From Rhizophagus clarus (taxonomy: Eukaryota > Glomeromycota > Glomeromycetes > Glomerales > Glomeraceae), in the NCBI GenBank assembly GCA_015698045.1, contig BLAL01000236.1:186001-250000 (forward strand): a stretch of 64,000 nt of DNA, in the 5' to 3' direction. A program made the translations under genes and the position numbers. The notes under the pieces were generated by a model. That model was not told the DNA's origin and made no database searches. It saw only the letters and a program-made list of their open reading frames with translations. Of this stretch, positions 33,090 to 44,464 are shown piece after piece; position 1 is the stretch's first letter; every line of letters starts with the position of its first letter.

Positions 33090-34237
33090 ATGTTGCGAAA
33101 TAGAGCACGAAGGGATACTGTTATATTACCTTTTCGTATTCGAAATAATTTTAAAAGGCAACCACCACAAGGTATAATAATAGCACCACCAAATGATGAT
33201 AATTATAAATTATAGTGTGACATTATGATGTTTTATTTAAACTTTTAATTAAACTCGAATTAAACTCATAAATTAAGCTTTTATCATTTTTTTTCTTTAT
33301 CCAATTTCATTTCTCTCCATTTCTGACTCTCTTTTTTACACAAAACCTTTCTATTAATATTTTAAAGATGCAAGATAACAAAGATAAATGACCTTGTAAG
33401 AAATTAAAGGTGAACTTTACTTATAAAAAGCCTACTGATGATGAGCTTCGTAATCTTATTGATAGTAGCCGATGTAAAAATACTGATTATTCAACTTCAA
33501 ATTGGATACGAGCTTTAGAAAAATTTAGAACAGATGTTAATTATCAAGGATTGATTGAGGAAGTTGATACAAAAGAAGAATTAGAGGATCAGCTTTGTAG
33601 ATTTGTTCATGCAATGAGAAAAAAAGATGGTTCTGAATATCATGTTTCTTCAGTTAATAGTTGCATGTTTGCAATAAATAGACATTTGAATAATAAGTCT
33701 GTCCTTTCAAAACCTATCAACATTATGGATAAAGATCAATATTACAAATTATGGCAGATTTTGAATGGTAAAGTTAAGAGTCTTGTGAGTCAAGGTCGTA
33801 AGGAGCGTAACGGTGCTGATGGATTTACTGAAGATGATCTTCTTCAGATTCTTGATCATCCAGCAATGTCTGGCAATGATCCTGCGAGTTTATTATATAG
33901 GATCTTTTTTTTAATGCTATTTTTTTAGGGTTAAGGGAAGGAGAACATTTCAATTTGCAGCTTCAAAATTTTATACGAAGAAAAGACAAATATGGTGGAT
34001 TTGATGTTATAATTTACAAATCAAAAACTAATCAACGCGGTGCCAATAATATTGAATCTCAAGGTGATAAGTTATACATTCCCGAAATACCTAGTATCAT
34101 TGAAATGTATGAAAATTATTTTACCAAACGTCCAACCCAAGCTGATCCACATTTTTATTTAAAGCCATGCAATATTAGTGAAGGTAAATATTAAAATTTT
34201 TTTTTTTTTTTTGACAAATCTAATGTCAAAATTTTTA

Positions 34238-34786
34238 TTATCGTGCTCCGCTGTATGATGATGATGATTTGTAATTTAATTATTTTTTATGCGTAAGTTT
34301 AATAATTACAATAAACTTTATTTAAGCTATATACAATACATGTGTTGTAATTATTAATTATGGCTATTAAGATCATTATTATTGAAAATAACAACAGAAT
34401 TGATAAAAACTTTATCAGCTGTTAATTTCGAAACCAATTCTTCCAAATTTTGACTTTTATTCTCTTGAATTTCATTCAAATCTCTCAATGGCTTTCTTGT
34501 AGCTTCAATATTACTGTTTGTTAAATTAATAACTTTACGATTATCTAGAAAAGGTTTAATTTTGCTAAATTGATTATTAAAAAAATATAATAAAATTTTT
34601 TAGAATATTATCATTAAGCAGTGATTTTGCAATAACGAAATTGTTTGTGGATAAAGTGTAAAAAATGTTAGAAGATAGAGAGAAATAAAATTGGATAAAG
34701 AAAAAAAAGATGATAAAAACTAGTTTATTATAGCTTAATTTGAGTTTATTAATAGTTTAACGAATCATCATAATGTCACACGATAA
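34238..34786 (-). mobile_element. non-autonomous internally deleted derivative of the recombinase element, in its intron
   Basis: Read on the minus strand, this 549-bp segment starts TTATCGTGTGACATTATGATG (like 33210) and ends CAGCGGAGCACGATAA (like 35776). Its first ~130 bp match 33210-33320 and its last ~370 bp match 35390-35776, including the end of the coding sequence; everything between is missing. It lies inverted inside intron 1 of the recombinase gene, so the full-length element was hit by its own deletion derivative. Ends TTATCGTG/CACGATAA are perfect inverted repeats. Confidence 0.85.
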
Positions 34787-34791
34787 TATCA

Positions 34792-34937
34792 TTATTGTGC
34801 TTGCGTTGATAAATATACAATTATTAACCAATGCTGCATTCTGATTGGACAGATTTGGCCATTACGTGGCCAAATCCTTACCAATCATCTGCTAGCATTG
34901 GTTAATAATTGTGATATTAATCGCTACAAGCACTATA
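34792..34937. mobile_element. 146-bp palindromic MITE
   Basis: A near-perfect hairpin: outer ends TTATTGTGCTTG / CAAGCACTATAA, inner arms ACAATTATTAACCAATGCT / AGCATTGGTTAATAATTGT, and a centre GATTTGGCCA..TGGCCAAATC. It lies 5 bp from the recombinase derivative and within the same intron. Its first 8 bases (TTATTGTG) match the recombinase-element ends (TTATNGTG). Confidence 0.85.
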
Positions 34938-37900
34938 ATTTATAATTATTTTTTATTTCATATTATACAGTTGAATTTAATGGACAATGGTATCATAAGC
35001 AACATGTGTCTGAAAAAGAAATTAAATCCTTTATAAAAAAAATTGTTACCTTAACCAGAATTAACGTGGATGATCGCAAAATTAGTAACCATTCAGGTCA
35101 GAAAACGCTAGTACAAATATTAAAGCGACGAGGATTTTCAAATTCTGAATGTATGGCAAGTACACGACATAAGTCTGAGCAAGGGCTTGCTAAATATGAG
35201 CGTCCAGAAACTGAAATTCAACGAAATAATGCTTTTAACCTTGTTGAAGCATTTGGTTTTAATAAAAATAATATTCGATCAGGTAAGAATTTGAAATTTT
35301 TAATCATTAATAAATGACCTGCATTCTAATTTTCTTCTATAGAAGAATCAATGGAACAATCAACTTTATCAACAGACAATTTCGTTGTTGCAAAATCATT
35401 GCTTAATGGTAATATTCTAAAATTTTATTCTATTTTTTGATAATCAATTTAACAAAATTGAACTTTTTCTAGATAATCGTGAAGTTATTAATTCGGCAAA
35501 CAGTAATATTAAAGTTACAAGAAGGCCATTAAAAGATTTAAATGAAATTCAAGAAAATAAAAGTCAAAATTTGGAAGAATTAGTTTCGAAATTAACAGCT
35601 GATAAAGTTTTTATCAATTCTGTTATTATTTTCAATAATAATCCTAATAGCCATAATTAATAATTATAACACATGTATTGTTTATAGCTTAAATATAGTT
35701 TATTGTAATTATTAAACTTACGCATAAAAAATAATTAAATTACAAATCATCAACATCATACAGCGGAGCACGATAATGGTAGTGACGGTGAAATAAATTT
35801 CGATGATGGTAATGAACAACGAAATAATTATTATGATGTTGATATGCAATTAGAAAATGAAGAATATGATGGTTATAAGGATGCAAGAAATGATGATAAT
35901 TATACAGCATCTTCAGAAAATGAAGAATATGATGATTATAATAGTGATACAGGAACAACATCTCTAGAAAGTGAAGAGTCAGAAAGTGATACAACATCAT
36001 CTTCAGATAGTGGACAAAATAATCGTGCTAATCCCTCATCAGAAGAAAAAATATTCATTAATAGAGCACTAGATGAAAGCAATTTACCAAATTTTAATGG
36101 TAATTTTGCACCATACTTCCAAGATTTTACTACTGCTGCTTTATTTTGTTGGATTCATAAACATGATATTTCAACAAAAGCATACGAAGATCTTGTTGAT
36201 ATTATTATGAGTCAAGAATTCGATAGGAATCATATCGTGAAAAACATCTGAAGATTTCGAACATGAAGGCAACATCTTCCTCTTCTCCCAATATCTGCAA
36301 AATCCGTCCCAATTTCATCAAAAAAAACACCATCAACTTCTAAAAACTCAAAGATATCATATCAACTTTCAATAAATGATATCATTTGGTATGTCCTTAA
36401 TAATCCATCATTAGTCAATAACATGTATTTTGGTCCTGGTATTGATTCAGAAACAAAATCTGAATACTGGCATGGAACTTTGTGGGCAGAATCGCCTCTT
36501 TTTGGCCAAGAACAATTAACAATATCACAAGGTAAAGATCATATTTGTTGTTGTTTATTCTTCTTTGTGATTTTGTAGTATAATATAATTTTATTGTTTT
36601 TTTTTTAATAAATATCTAATAGAGACATATAAATGTGGGAATTTTGTTTATTATTATGATAATGACAATAATGAACAACTGCAACTTGGCAGATTAAGGG
36701 CAATATTAATAAATGAAGTTGATAAACAATATCGGTTAAGAATCCAAAAAGTTCTTTATTATAATGATTTATCTGGAACTTTTAAAGGGACACTAAGACA
36801 AAATCATTCTCTTACTGGCGAAGTTTGGTTACAAGACCTATCAGTTTAAACAATAGGAATATCACAAATTTTTAAAAAAGCTAATGTGATGATGATATTT
36901 CAGTATAATCAAATTCCCGAAGAAACATTATTATATATCACTGAAATAATTTATAAACACGATCGTCAATGGCGCATTCGTAGTGTAGATTTTTCATATA
37001 AATACCCTGCTGACTATATCATAACAAGGCCACCACCATCTCCTTCTATGAAAGTCTACAAGCTATTTTTGGATCTTTATTACGATGATTTCAGCACATA
37101 CCGAAATGTTTATCATTCATTAGGAGGGTTTATATACAATTTGGAAACATGCTGAGTCATCAAAGGAAGTTGCTCAAAAATCACTTTGTTCTTGAATTCG
37201 TCCCATTCGGTGGTGATTTTAATGAGTTTGTAAAACCATTTATTTCTGAAATGAAGGAACTTGAAAAGGGAAAAGTAATGAATATACAAGAACAAGATGT
37301 TTGGGTAATTGCAAGTATAGGAGTTGTAACAGCTGACTTACTTCAAGGCAATGACTTGGCTGGTGTACTGCGACAAAATGCTAATAAAGGGTGTAGGAGT
37401 TGCACTATAAGTAAAGATTCATTCACTGATTTTACTCAAGATATGGCTTTAACTTCTCAATATCATCATTTGACGGATTCTGAATTTTCTTTAATATCTG
37501 CTAAAACGGTTATTGCTCAAAAAAAATGACTTAGTAGGGAATATGGATTGAAATTACGGCCTAGTATTTTAGATGAACTTAAAAGAGAAAGACATCTACA
37601 AACACCACAAGATATTTATCATGTTACTGCGGGAAAGATCGGGCGTCTACTCAAATTAACTTGTGAATTATTTTCACAAGAAGGAGAAAATGATTTCATC
37701 AAAACCTGGAAAGACTTTGAGAAACCAAAGACATGGTCACGTATACCAAATCCCATTAGCCATCGGGAAAGTTTTATGATGTCTGATTACCTCCAGGTTG
37801 CTATGATAATGCCTTTTATACTAAATCGGTTTTTAAAAATAACTAGTTTGAAGAATAATGAAGCGAAAAATATTCAACAGCGAACTGGCGCATCACGTAT

Positions 37901-39122
37901 TAATTTAGTAAAAAATGCTGTAATTACTTGTTGGGTTCATATAGCAAAAACAATGAGTATGGTCTTTAAAAGCAAGTTTACGAATAATTCTTATGAAGAA
38001 TTACAACAAAATCTTAAAGAAGAAATGAATATTCTCCCAAAGGTATAAATAATAGATGATTACTTAGTACAAATTTGAATAAATTATTTACTGTACTAAT
38101 AATAATAAATGATCTTTAGGTTTTCTCTGAATTTGTCAATTTGCCAAATTTGCATGTTAGTATCCATTTACTAATGCATGCAAAAACTTATGGTACTCTT
38201 ATAAATACTCAATGCGGTATTAAAGAGATGGTGCATCAGATTTTTAAAGCAATGGTACTACGGACAAATCGAAAGAATATTGAATTAGATTTATTAAAAC
38301 GATATACCACACTTTTCGCAATTCGTCATCTAGTAGATAGTGGTATAGATCAAAGGTTATCACGACGTTGTGACGGTTTTACTTCTATGACATCAAATTT
38401 TAGGCATATATTAACCAATTGGTATATTACCGAAGACAAAGGAACATCAAATGAACATGATGAACAAGATGATGGTTTGTATTGTAATTTATTATTTACT
38501 AAGCGATGATACTATTTTTTTTTTCTAAAAACGTTATTTATTTGATTAATTTTATATATATTGTAATTTTATTATAGTAGTAACTTCTCCAGTAAACTTT
38601 ATTACAAATATTACCTTAAAAAAGGAAGTATCCTGACAAGATCGTGAAAATGTTATGTTGAACTTGCCACATTTCAATTCTGAGTTGCTCCTTTTATTTG
38701 AAGATATTGGATTTAAGTCAGCTCTTGTATATTCTCAAATGAGTTGGTATAAATTGGCAACATATACAATAGAAGAAACTACTAGTGATGTCTTCTCCAA
38801 AATCCATCTTCATATTGGTGACTTCGTGACAATACAAGAAGAAAATCATGATGAATGTTATGCAATTATAAAAGGAATCTTCAAATATAAAGCCAACAAT
38901 AATAAATTTTATGCATTTATTATTCTTGATTGGTTTGAAGAAATTAAGAGAGTTCATCATGTATTGAAATGTCCCCTTTATCGTATTCAGGCAACCGATG
39001 ATACATGTTGGAGAAGAATATTCCCAATATCAGTAATTGACCATGTGCAAAAGGTTCACTTTATTTATGATGCAACGAATGAATGCTGGATAAAAAATAA
39101 TTTTTTTTTTACTGCTATATAA

Positions 39123-39800
39123 CTTTATAATTAGGACTTCTATTATATGAAGAACTTATTGGTGTTATATTTATATTTGTAATTAGGATGAAATTATTGG
39201 TGGTAGTAATTGTTATTTAAAATCAATGCATTTAGCAATTTTTCATATCGTGATGACATCGTGACGATCTCGATTTGATCAACCAATAAAAACCTTTATT
39301 TTTTGTTTTTTGTTTTACTGATAAAAACCATCACACTCCTCTCTTTTCCGTTAGATACTCCTTTTACGTAAAAACGTTAGTATTTATTTATGAAATTTTG
39401 ATACCTTTGAAATAAAGTTTTTTTTGAGATTTAACTACTGTTTTTTTCACAATGGTATTTGAAATAAAATAAATATACCAGCAAGTACGGTATTATTAAC
39501 TACATTTACTTTTTTTTCAGTATTTTGATGAGTTGGAGGTATAAAACAAAACTCGAATGTTAGTTTTTAACTTATAGGAAGTTTCCTTACGTTTCTTATT
39601 ATTTTTTTAGGTACTTTTTTTTAGGTCTAACATTTCTTTTATTAATTATTTTTAGGATATTGATTAGGAGTACTGGGTACTGGAAATTAAAAATGGTAAG
39701 TTTTCGCGAAACTGCCATTTTCCTTATTTTTTTTTTTTTTTTCATTATGTCTAATGACTTGTTGAGCAATCGCTAGCTAGATGTCGAGATAATAAATTAT
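39123..39800 (+). other. 3' flank of copy 2 with two cassette-like blocks
   Basis: 'atcgtgatgacatcgtgacgat' (about 39246) echoes the flank of copy 1. Near 39605-39705 a T-rich tract ending 'tttttag', a ~35-nt block and donor 'gtaagttttcgcgaaac' repeat the design of the 22-23 kb array. Both transposase copies are therefore followed by GATATCGT-rich DNA and then cassettes. Confidence 0.45.
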
Positions 39801-39882
39801 CCTTTGATTATCGTAAAATTGTTAGTAAACCATGGCATGTTTACAATAAATGAAAACAAATCTTATCCAACTCTGGCACAGG

Positions 39883-40313
39883 TGATCGATTACTTAGGGG
39901 TTTCAAATCTGTTCAAAGGCAATGACACTCAAATTGCCAATACACAAAATAAAGAGCTTAGTGAGAGAATGTCAGAAAGTGAAACAACTCAAAATTCTCT
40001 CGTATGAAAACTTGCCTCGTTAATAGGAAAGATTGCGAACGCGATTTTCTACATTCCGTGACCAAAACAAAGAGGTTTGAAGTAGAAGGATGGAATGGCT
40101 CAGAAACCATCATAGATTTATGTGTTAAAACGGCTTTCTTATGCGCACTTGTGTCCGCAACTGTTGCATCTTGTTTTCAGTAAGTATGATATTATTATTA
40201 ATCATGTATTTCTTAAAAGCTGAATGGTATTATTAAATAAGTGTAACTGCTTTATTTACAGAAGAAATATTTCGATGTCACTGAGTAAATATTCTGGAGA
40301 TGAAGTCGCTTAA
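39883..40313 (+). pseudogene. remnant of an unknown host-like gene, two overlapping frames
   Basis: After a possible acceptor at 39880 one frame encodes VIDYLGVSNLFKGND and ends at 40005-40007. An overlapping frame from ATG 40004 runs to 40179, then a GTAAGT...TTACAG intron (40180-40261) joins to 40262-40313, giving 75 residues: MKTCLVNRKDCERDF, FEVEGWNGSETIIDLC, and a hydrophobic stretch VKTAFLCALVSATVASC that may span a membrane. The splice junction keeps frame. The two frames are probably one gene with a frameshift. Not recognised. Confidence 0.35.
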
Positions 40314-40559
40314 AGAGGTATGGAACAAACTGAATAGTATTATTGGTGAATTATGTTGTTTTATTTTGTAGAATATTAATGTACTTAATAAGTTTCTGGA
40401 AATAAAGTTTAAACAAACTAGTAACTTCACTAATGATGTTCTGCTAAATTGTAATTATTTATTTAATACTAGTAATTAAATTAATATCTATCAGATATGT
40501 AATAAGTAAAATTTTGATTATTAATAATTAAATTGATAAAATCATAATACCAAGCCGAT

Positions 40560-41035
40560 AACATTTAAATATCGTTAAGATATAATTGTTCAGTTTTCTA
40601 CTAGTTAGTATACTATATCTTAATGACATCGATATGGGAACATATTGGCCTCATGCCAATCTTTTAATAATAACTGCGACGATATCGTACCAGCTTCATA
40701 GCGATCTTTAAATGATAAAATGCTGGCACAGTTATAATGTAATTAATACTGCGACGATATCGTACTGGTTTCATAACGATCTTTAAATGATAACATGCTG
40801 GCACAGTTATAATGTAATTAATACTGCGACGATATTGTGTTGGTAACAAAACGATGCTATCTTAGTGTCAATAAGATATTGTTTTGTTATTGTTTACTGT
40901 ATCGTCATAGTATTATTACGTTATCGTTAAGAGAGTCGTAACTATATCAATACGTTATCATTTTAGAATATCGTCATGAAATTGTCAAGATCTCATAATG
41001 ATGTCATTAAGATATTGTTTTAGATTTGAATATTT
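40560..41035. repeat. 75-bp tandem repeat and GATATCGT-rich region
   Basis: 'ctgcgacgatatcgtac' starts at 40674, 40749 and (diverged) 40824, a period of 75 bp. Each unit has 'ctttaaatgataa.atgctgg'. The flanks repeat ATCGT half-sites as at 21.7-22.2 kb. Confidence 0.85.
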
Positions 41036-41054
41036 CAGTAAAGTAATCAAAGAA

Positions 41055-41790
41055 ACGTTACCGTTTTTTTATTAAATAGCAATATTTTTTATTAAATTAC
41101 TAAAAAAAAGTTGTGAAACATTTTTTTTTATTAAATGACAACATTTTTCATTAAATTACTAATAAAAAGTTGCGAAATGTTTTTTTTATTAAATTGTATA
41201 TGAAAAAATGTTTTGCAACATTCTCATTAATCTATTAAAAAATGGTGCGAAATGTTTTTTTTAACTAAATTGTATATAAAAAACATTTTGCAATGTTTTT
41301 TTATTAATCTATTAAAAAAATGTTGCAAAACATTTTTTTTAACTAAATTGTATATGAAAAAATATTTCGTAACATTTTTTCATTAATCTATTTAAAAAAA
41401 TGTTGCGAAATGTTTTTTTTATTAAATCTTATATGAAAAAACATTTCATAATATTTTTCATTAGATAAAAATGCTGCAAAGCATTTTTTAATTAAACGTT
41501 TTAAAAAAAACATTTTTAGCATTTTTTTAATTAAACGCTTAAAAAAAACATTTTTTTACATTTTTTTAATTAAATTGTATATGAAAAAATAGTTTGCAAC
41601 ATTTTTTCATTAATCTATTAAAAAAAATGTTGCAAAATATTTTTTTTATTAAATCTTATATGAAAAAACATTTTAAAAAAAATGTTTTTAGTGTTTTTTA
41701 ATTAAACGTTTAAAAAAACATTTTAAAAAAAATGTTTTTAGCATTTTTTAATTAAACGCTTAAAAAAAACATTTTTTTTTTAAAAAAATC
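41055..41790. repeat. degenerate palindromic array (AAAAATGTTGCGAAACATTTTT)
   Basis: About ten units of 60-90 bp alternate 'aaaaaatgttgcgaaatgtt' with 'ttaaattgtatatgaaaaaa' and T/A runs. Later units change to 'attaaacgtttaaaaaaaca'. The TTGCGAAAC word also occurs in the donor hairpins of the 22-23 kb cassettes. Confidence 0.75.
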
Positions 41791-42118
41791 TGCAATTCTG
41801 CAATTCCGCAATGTTTCTGCAATTGAATTGCAGTACTAGAGGCTCTTTGCGGTATTGCAGAATATTTTCAGAATTACAGATAATTGCAGGTTGCAAAATT
41901 GTGAACATTTAGACTTCGAAATCTGCAATGTTCTGCAATATCACAAATCACAATTATTTCATAATTACCTATTTACAGCATCATTCTTACACCCTAGTAT
42001 TAACTGAAATGACCTTATCTCATTATGTTAAATAGTTTAACAGGACATAGTTATCCCATTTTGCTGAAATATCATATACTATAAAGTTTAATAATTGTAC
42101 TTGTTCTTTTCCTTAAGT
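41791..42118. other. CTGCAATTC-type low complexity and AT-rich DNA
   Basis: 'tgcaattctgcaattccgca' phrases at 41800-41950, then AT-rich DNA with no recognisable feature. Confidence 0.35.
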
Positions 42119-42720
42119 AATTTAATATCTAGTAATAATAATATTTTCATTCTTCAGTTGATTGTCTATTTCTTTCTGCTTTAGTTTCTTTTTATTGTCA
42201 TTTGGCATTGAAAGTAGTTTAGAATCTCGCTTCAACAGCTTAAACAAGATAGAAGGAAAAGAAAGTACATTTTGATTAAAAGTAACTATTCTTGAACTAG
42301 AAGATTGAAAGAATGTATACTTAGAAAATTCAATACTAAAAGTGGGCATTACTTATTCATCCATTCTAGAAGGAATTTGTAATTGCAACATTTTCTTCTT
42401 CTCCTTATGGGCTTTCTTTTTAGTGTTCTTTTTCTGAGATTTAGTCAAGGATGTAATAGGTAAAGATATAATATTACATAAAGGTGTGGTGTCTGGACTA
42501 TTGTCCAATAATTCTCATAAATCTTTATCAATCTCATCAAAATTTATTAATATATCTGATTGGTACATATAATCTTCAAGAATTTTTATATCTGAAAAAG
42601 GTTTGTTGCTATATGCCAATTCTTGACAAATTTTAGAATTTAGAGAAATTATTTTCATAATTTTGTCATTCAAAAGAAAGGTATTGAAAATGCAAACCAA
42701 AAAGTGAATGGTTTAAGGTT
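42119..42720 (-). pseudogene. coding remnant, unknown protein
   Basis: One minus-strand frame runs about 200 codons from ~42720 to 42122 with only two stops (TGA at ~42513, TAA at ~42356). It reads NTFLLNDKIMKIISLNSK, FDEIDKDL, then after the stop a Lys-rich stretch KKNTKKKAHKEKKK and a Ser/Phe-rich end, FSKYTFFQSSSSRIVTF. The persistence of the frame suggests former coding. It may belong with the 44.5-45.3 and 55.9-56.8 kb remnants, same strand, but no shared motif proves it. Confidence 0.35.
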
Positions 42721-42982
42721 AACAGTCATTAGTATCGATCTTTTTTATCAATTTGCCATCAGGGACTTATTGGTTCTCATATTTGTTAAGAAAACTTTTA
42801 ATATCATTTGAATCTAAAAATATTATAGAGTTGAAAAAAAGTGAGTTCTCTGTAACGTAATCTGATAAAAAGTCTATAATAATATCTTAAAAATGGTCTA
42901 GAGGTGAAGTCTTCATATTAAAATCTAGAGTAACCAAAAGTGGCAAAGCCATTTTTTCCACTTTTTTGGCTGGTTTTATTAG

Positions 42983-43233
42983 AATCCCAGACATTACTGA
43001 TATAAGCTAAAAAACATGTTTTTTGCAATTTTCTTGTCAACTAATGATCAAAATTAGATGAATATTTTTTTAAAATGTAGCTCTCAATAAGATCTACAAA
43101 ATAAAAAAAGTTTATCCAAATTGGTTAAATAGATGGTGAGATATCCTTAAAAGACTAAAAAAGCAAATTGGTTTAATTTTAAGAAAAATGGTAAAAAAAA
43201 AAATGTGAGTTATTTTAGTAATATTTGGAGTCC
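42983..43233 (-). mobile_element. MITE type 1, copy A
   Basis: Ends 'tcccagacattactg' and 'agtaatatttggagtcc' form an inverted repeat. The body is the reverse complement of 43441-43733, including 'aaaacatgttttttgcaatt' and the 'gagatatcctt' block. Confidence 0.75.
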
Positions 43234-43375
43234 TGTTTTGTTAATAAAAAGCTGGATTTTATATTGGATAAAATAAATTTTCTTTTGTAAAAAATTGGTT
43301 TTACAGATTAATAGGAAGAGTTCTTCTCAAAAAAATTCAAACATAAATAATTTAATATATGATGTTTAAAAGTTT

Positions 43376-44094
43376 ATTATAGCTATTTTCTAAATTATTA
43401 ACCTCTTCTGTTAGTTTTAAAAAATTTTTTAGACACAGTAGGACCCCAGACATTACTAAAATAACTCACATTTTTTTTTACCCATTTTTCTCAAAATTAA
43501 GCCAATTTGCTCTTTTAGTATTTTAAGGATATCTCCCTATCTATTTATCCAATTTTGATAAACATTTTTTTATTTTGTAGATCTCATTGAGAGCTACATT
43601 TTAAAAAAATGTTCATCCAATTTGGATCACTTGTTGACGAGAAAATTGCAAAAAACATGTTTTTTAGCTTCTAAATTTCACATCAATTTGCTTTTTTTCA
43701 TGATTATGAGTTGTATCAGTAATGTCTGGAGTCCTGACACAGTCAAACGCAGTTAGACACAGTAATTCAAACTGACTTATAATATCAGCTAGAATTATGA
43801 ATTACATGATTACATAAAATTCTAAAAAAAAAAATTTTCTGATTCTATAAAAATTACAAAAAATATTTTATGAAATGGGTATTACCAAAAAAGAAAGTGA
43901 TACTTATTTTATAAAAATATTTTTTTGTAATTTTTGCAGAATTAGAAATTAGAATTTTGTGTAATCATGTGACTTATAATTCTAGTCAGCACTATAAGTC
44001 AGCCCAAATTATTGCATCTGACTGCGTCTGATTGTATCTGAAAATTTTTTTAAAAATAATAAGAAAAATCAATAATTTAGAAAATAGCTGTAAT
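43376..44094. mobile_element. long-TIR foldback MITE type 2, copy 1, carrying a nested MITE type 1
   Basis: Terminal words 'attatagctattttctaaat' (43376) and 'aaaatagctgtaat' (to 44094). Arms include 'cagacacagta' and 'aaaatattttttgtaattttt' in both orientations. The copy at 51981-52431 has the same structure without the 293-bp insertion. Confidence 0.8.
43441..43733 (+). mobile_element. MITE type 1, copy B, inserted in MITE type 2
   Basis: Starts GGACCCCAGACATTACT and ends AGTAATGTCTGGAGTCC, a 17-bp inverted repeat with 1-2 mismatches. It is inverted relative to copy A 200 bp upstream, so the pair could form a large hairpin. Confidence 0.8.
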
Positions 44095-44464
44095 TTAATA
44101 TTTTAAACTTTCTTCATTTATCATATTTTCAGTAATATTTTGTTTAATAAACTTTATCTCAAATGTCTTTAAAGTCTCATTAAAAGTAAAATAATGTCTA
44201 TCTCATGTTAAATTAACTGAATTGGCATATTTTAATAAAGTTTAATTTGTGGATATTTAATTAAAATTGCAAGAAAATGTACTGTTGATCATATATATTT
44301 TAGTTTACTAATAATAGGAAATAAGAATGCAAACATAAATAAGCATTGTATTTGTAATTCTGCATTTTCTATTCTAATACCAATTTGATGTTTCTGTTCA
44401 ATGATAAAACCAAAACCATGTTTTTAATAAATTATTTTCTGAATTTATTATAAATTATTTTTTA

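Larger units (their letters stand above)
33368..35660 (+). pseudogene. tyrosine recombinase (Crypton/DUF3504-like), four exons, lightly broken
   Basis: Exons: 33368-34183, ~34970-35282, 35343-35408, 35473-35660; all joins are GT-AG and in frame. The N-terminal SAM-like part has NWIRALEKFRTD and VSSVNSCMFAINRHL. The catalytic part has FLGLREGEHFNLQLQNF (first Arg), a Lys-rich beta region YKSKTNQRGANN, ISNHSGQKTLVQILKRRGFS (the H-x-x-R box here reads H-S-G-Q, so the second Arg is replaced) and ASTRHKSEQGLAKYERP (H and nucleophile Tyr). This is the arrangement of eukaryotic DUF3504/Crypton-type recombinases. Breaks: TGA at codon 8 (~33389), and one extra T in a T run near 33910 that shifts frame just before LGLREGEH. 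The C-terminal exons (SKLTADKVF) are Asn/Lys-rich. It probably catalysed DNA strand exchange at element ends. Confidence 0.75.
33210..35776 (+). mobile_element. tyrosine-recombinase (Crypton-like) element inserted in transposase copy 2
   Basis: The left end reads TTATAGTGTGACATTATGATG (from 33210) and the right end CAGCGGAGCACGATAA (to 35776), with the transposase frame continuing on both sides. The ends form a short imperfect inverted repeat, TTATaGTG/CACgATAA. A nested derivative at 34238-34786 has the same two ends, which fixes the boundaries independently. Cargo is one recombinase gene. No obvious target duplication is seen. Confidence 0.75.
33090..39122 (+). pseudogene. tnp2/CACTA-like transposase gene, copy 2, interrupted by a recombinase element
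   Basis: Starts MLRNRARRDTVILPFRIRNNFKRQ like copy 1. At about 33210 the gene is interrupted by a 2.57-kb insertion and resumes near 35777 with an acidic region, FAPYFQDFTTAALFCWIHKH, WHGTLWAESPLFGQ, KNHFVLEFVPFGGDFNEF, GVVTADLLQGND, CRSC, GIKEMVHQIFKAM and VIDHVQKVHF. Introns begin after SQ (36532), after PK (38044) and ~38476. The intron at 18865-18944 of copy 1 is absent here: the matching site (37660-37665) is continuous. Breaks: TGA 36249 and 36263 (both TGG in copy 1), TAA ~36847, one-base deletion ~37128, TGA 37527 (CGA in copy 1), TGA ~38634. Copies are ~70-75% identical in protein by eye, so they are old relatives, not a recent duplication. Confidence 0.7.
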
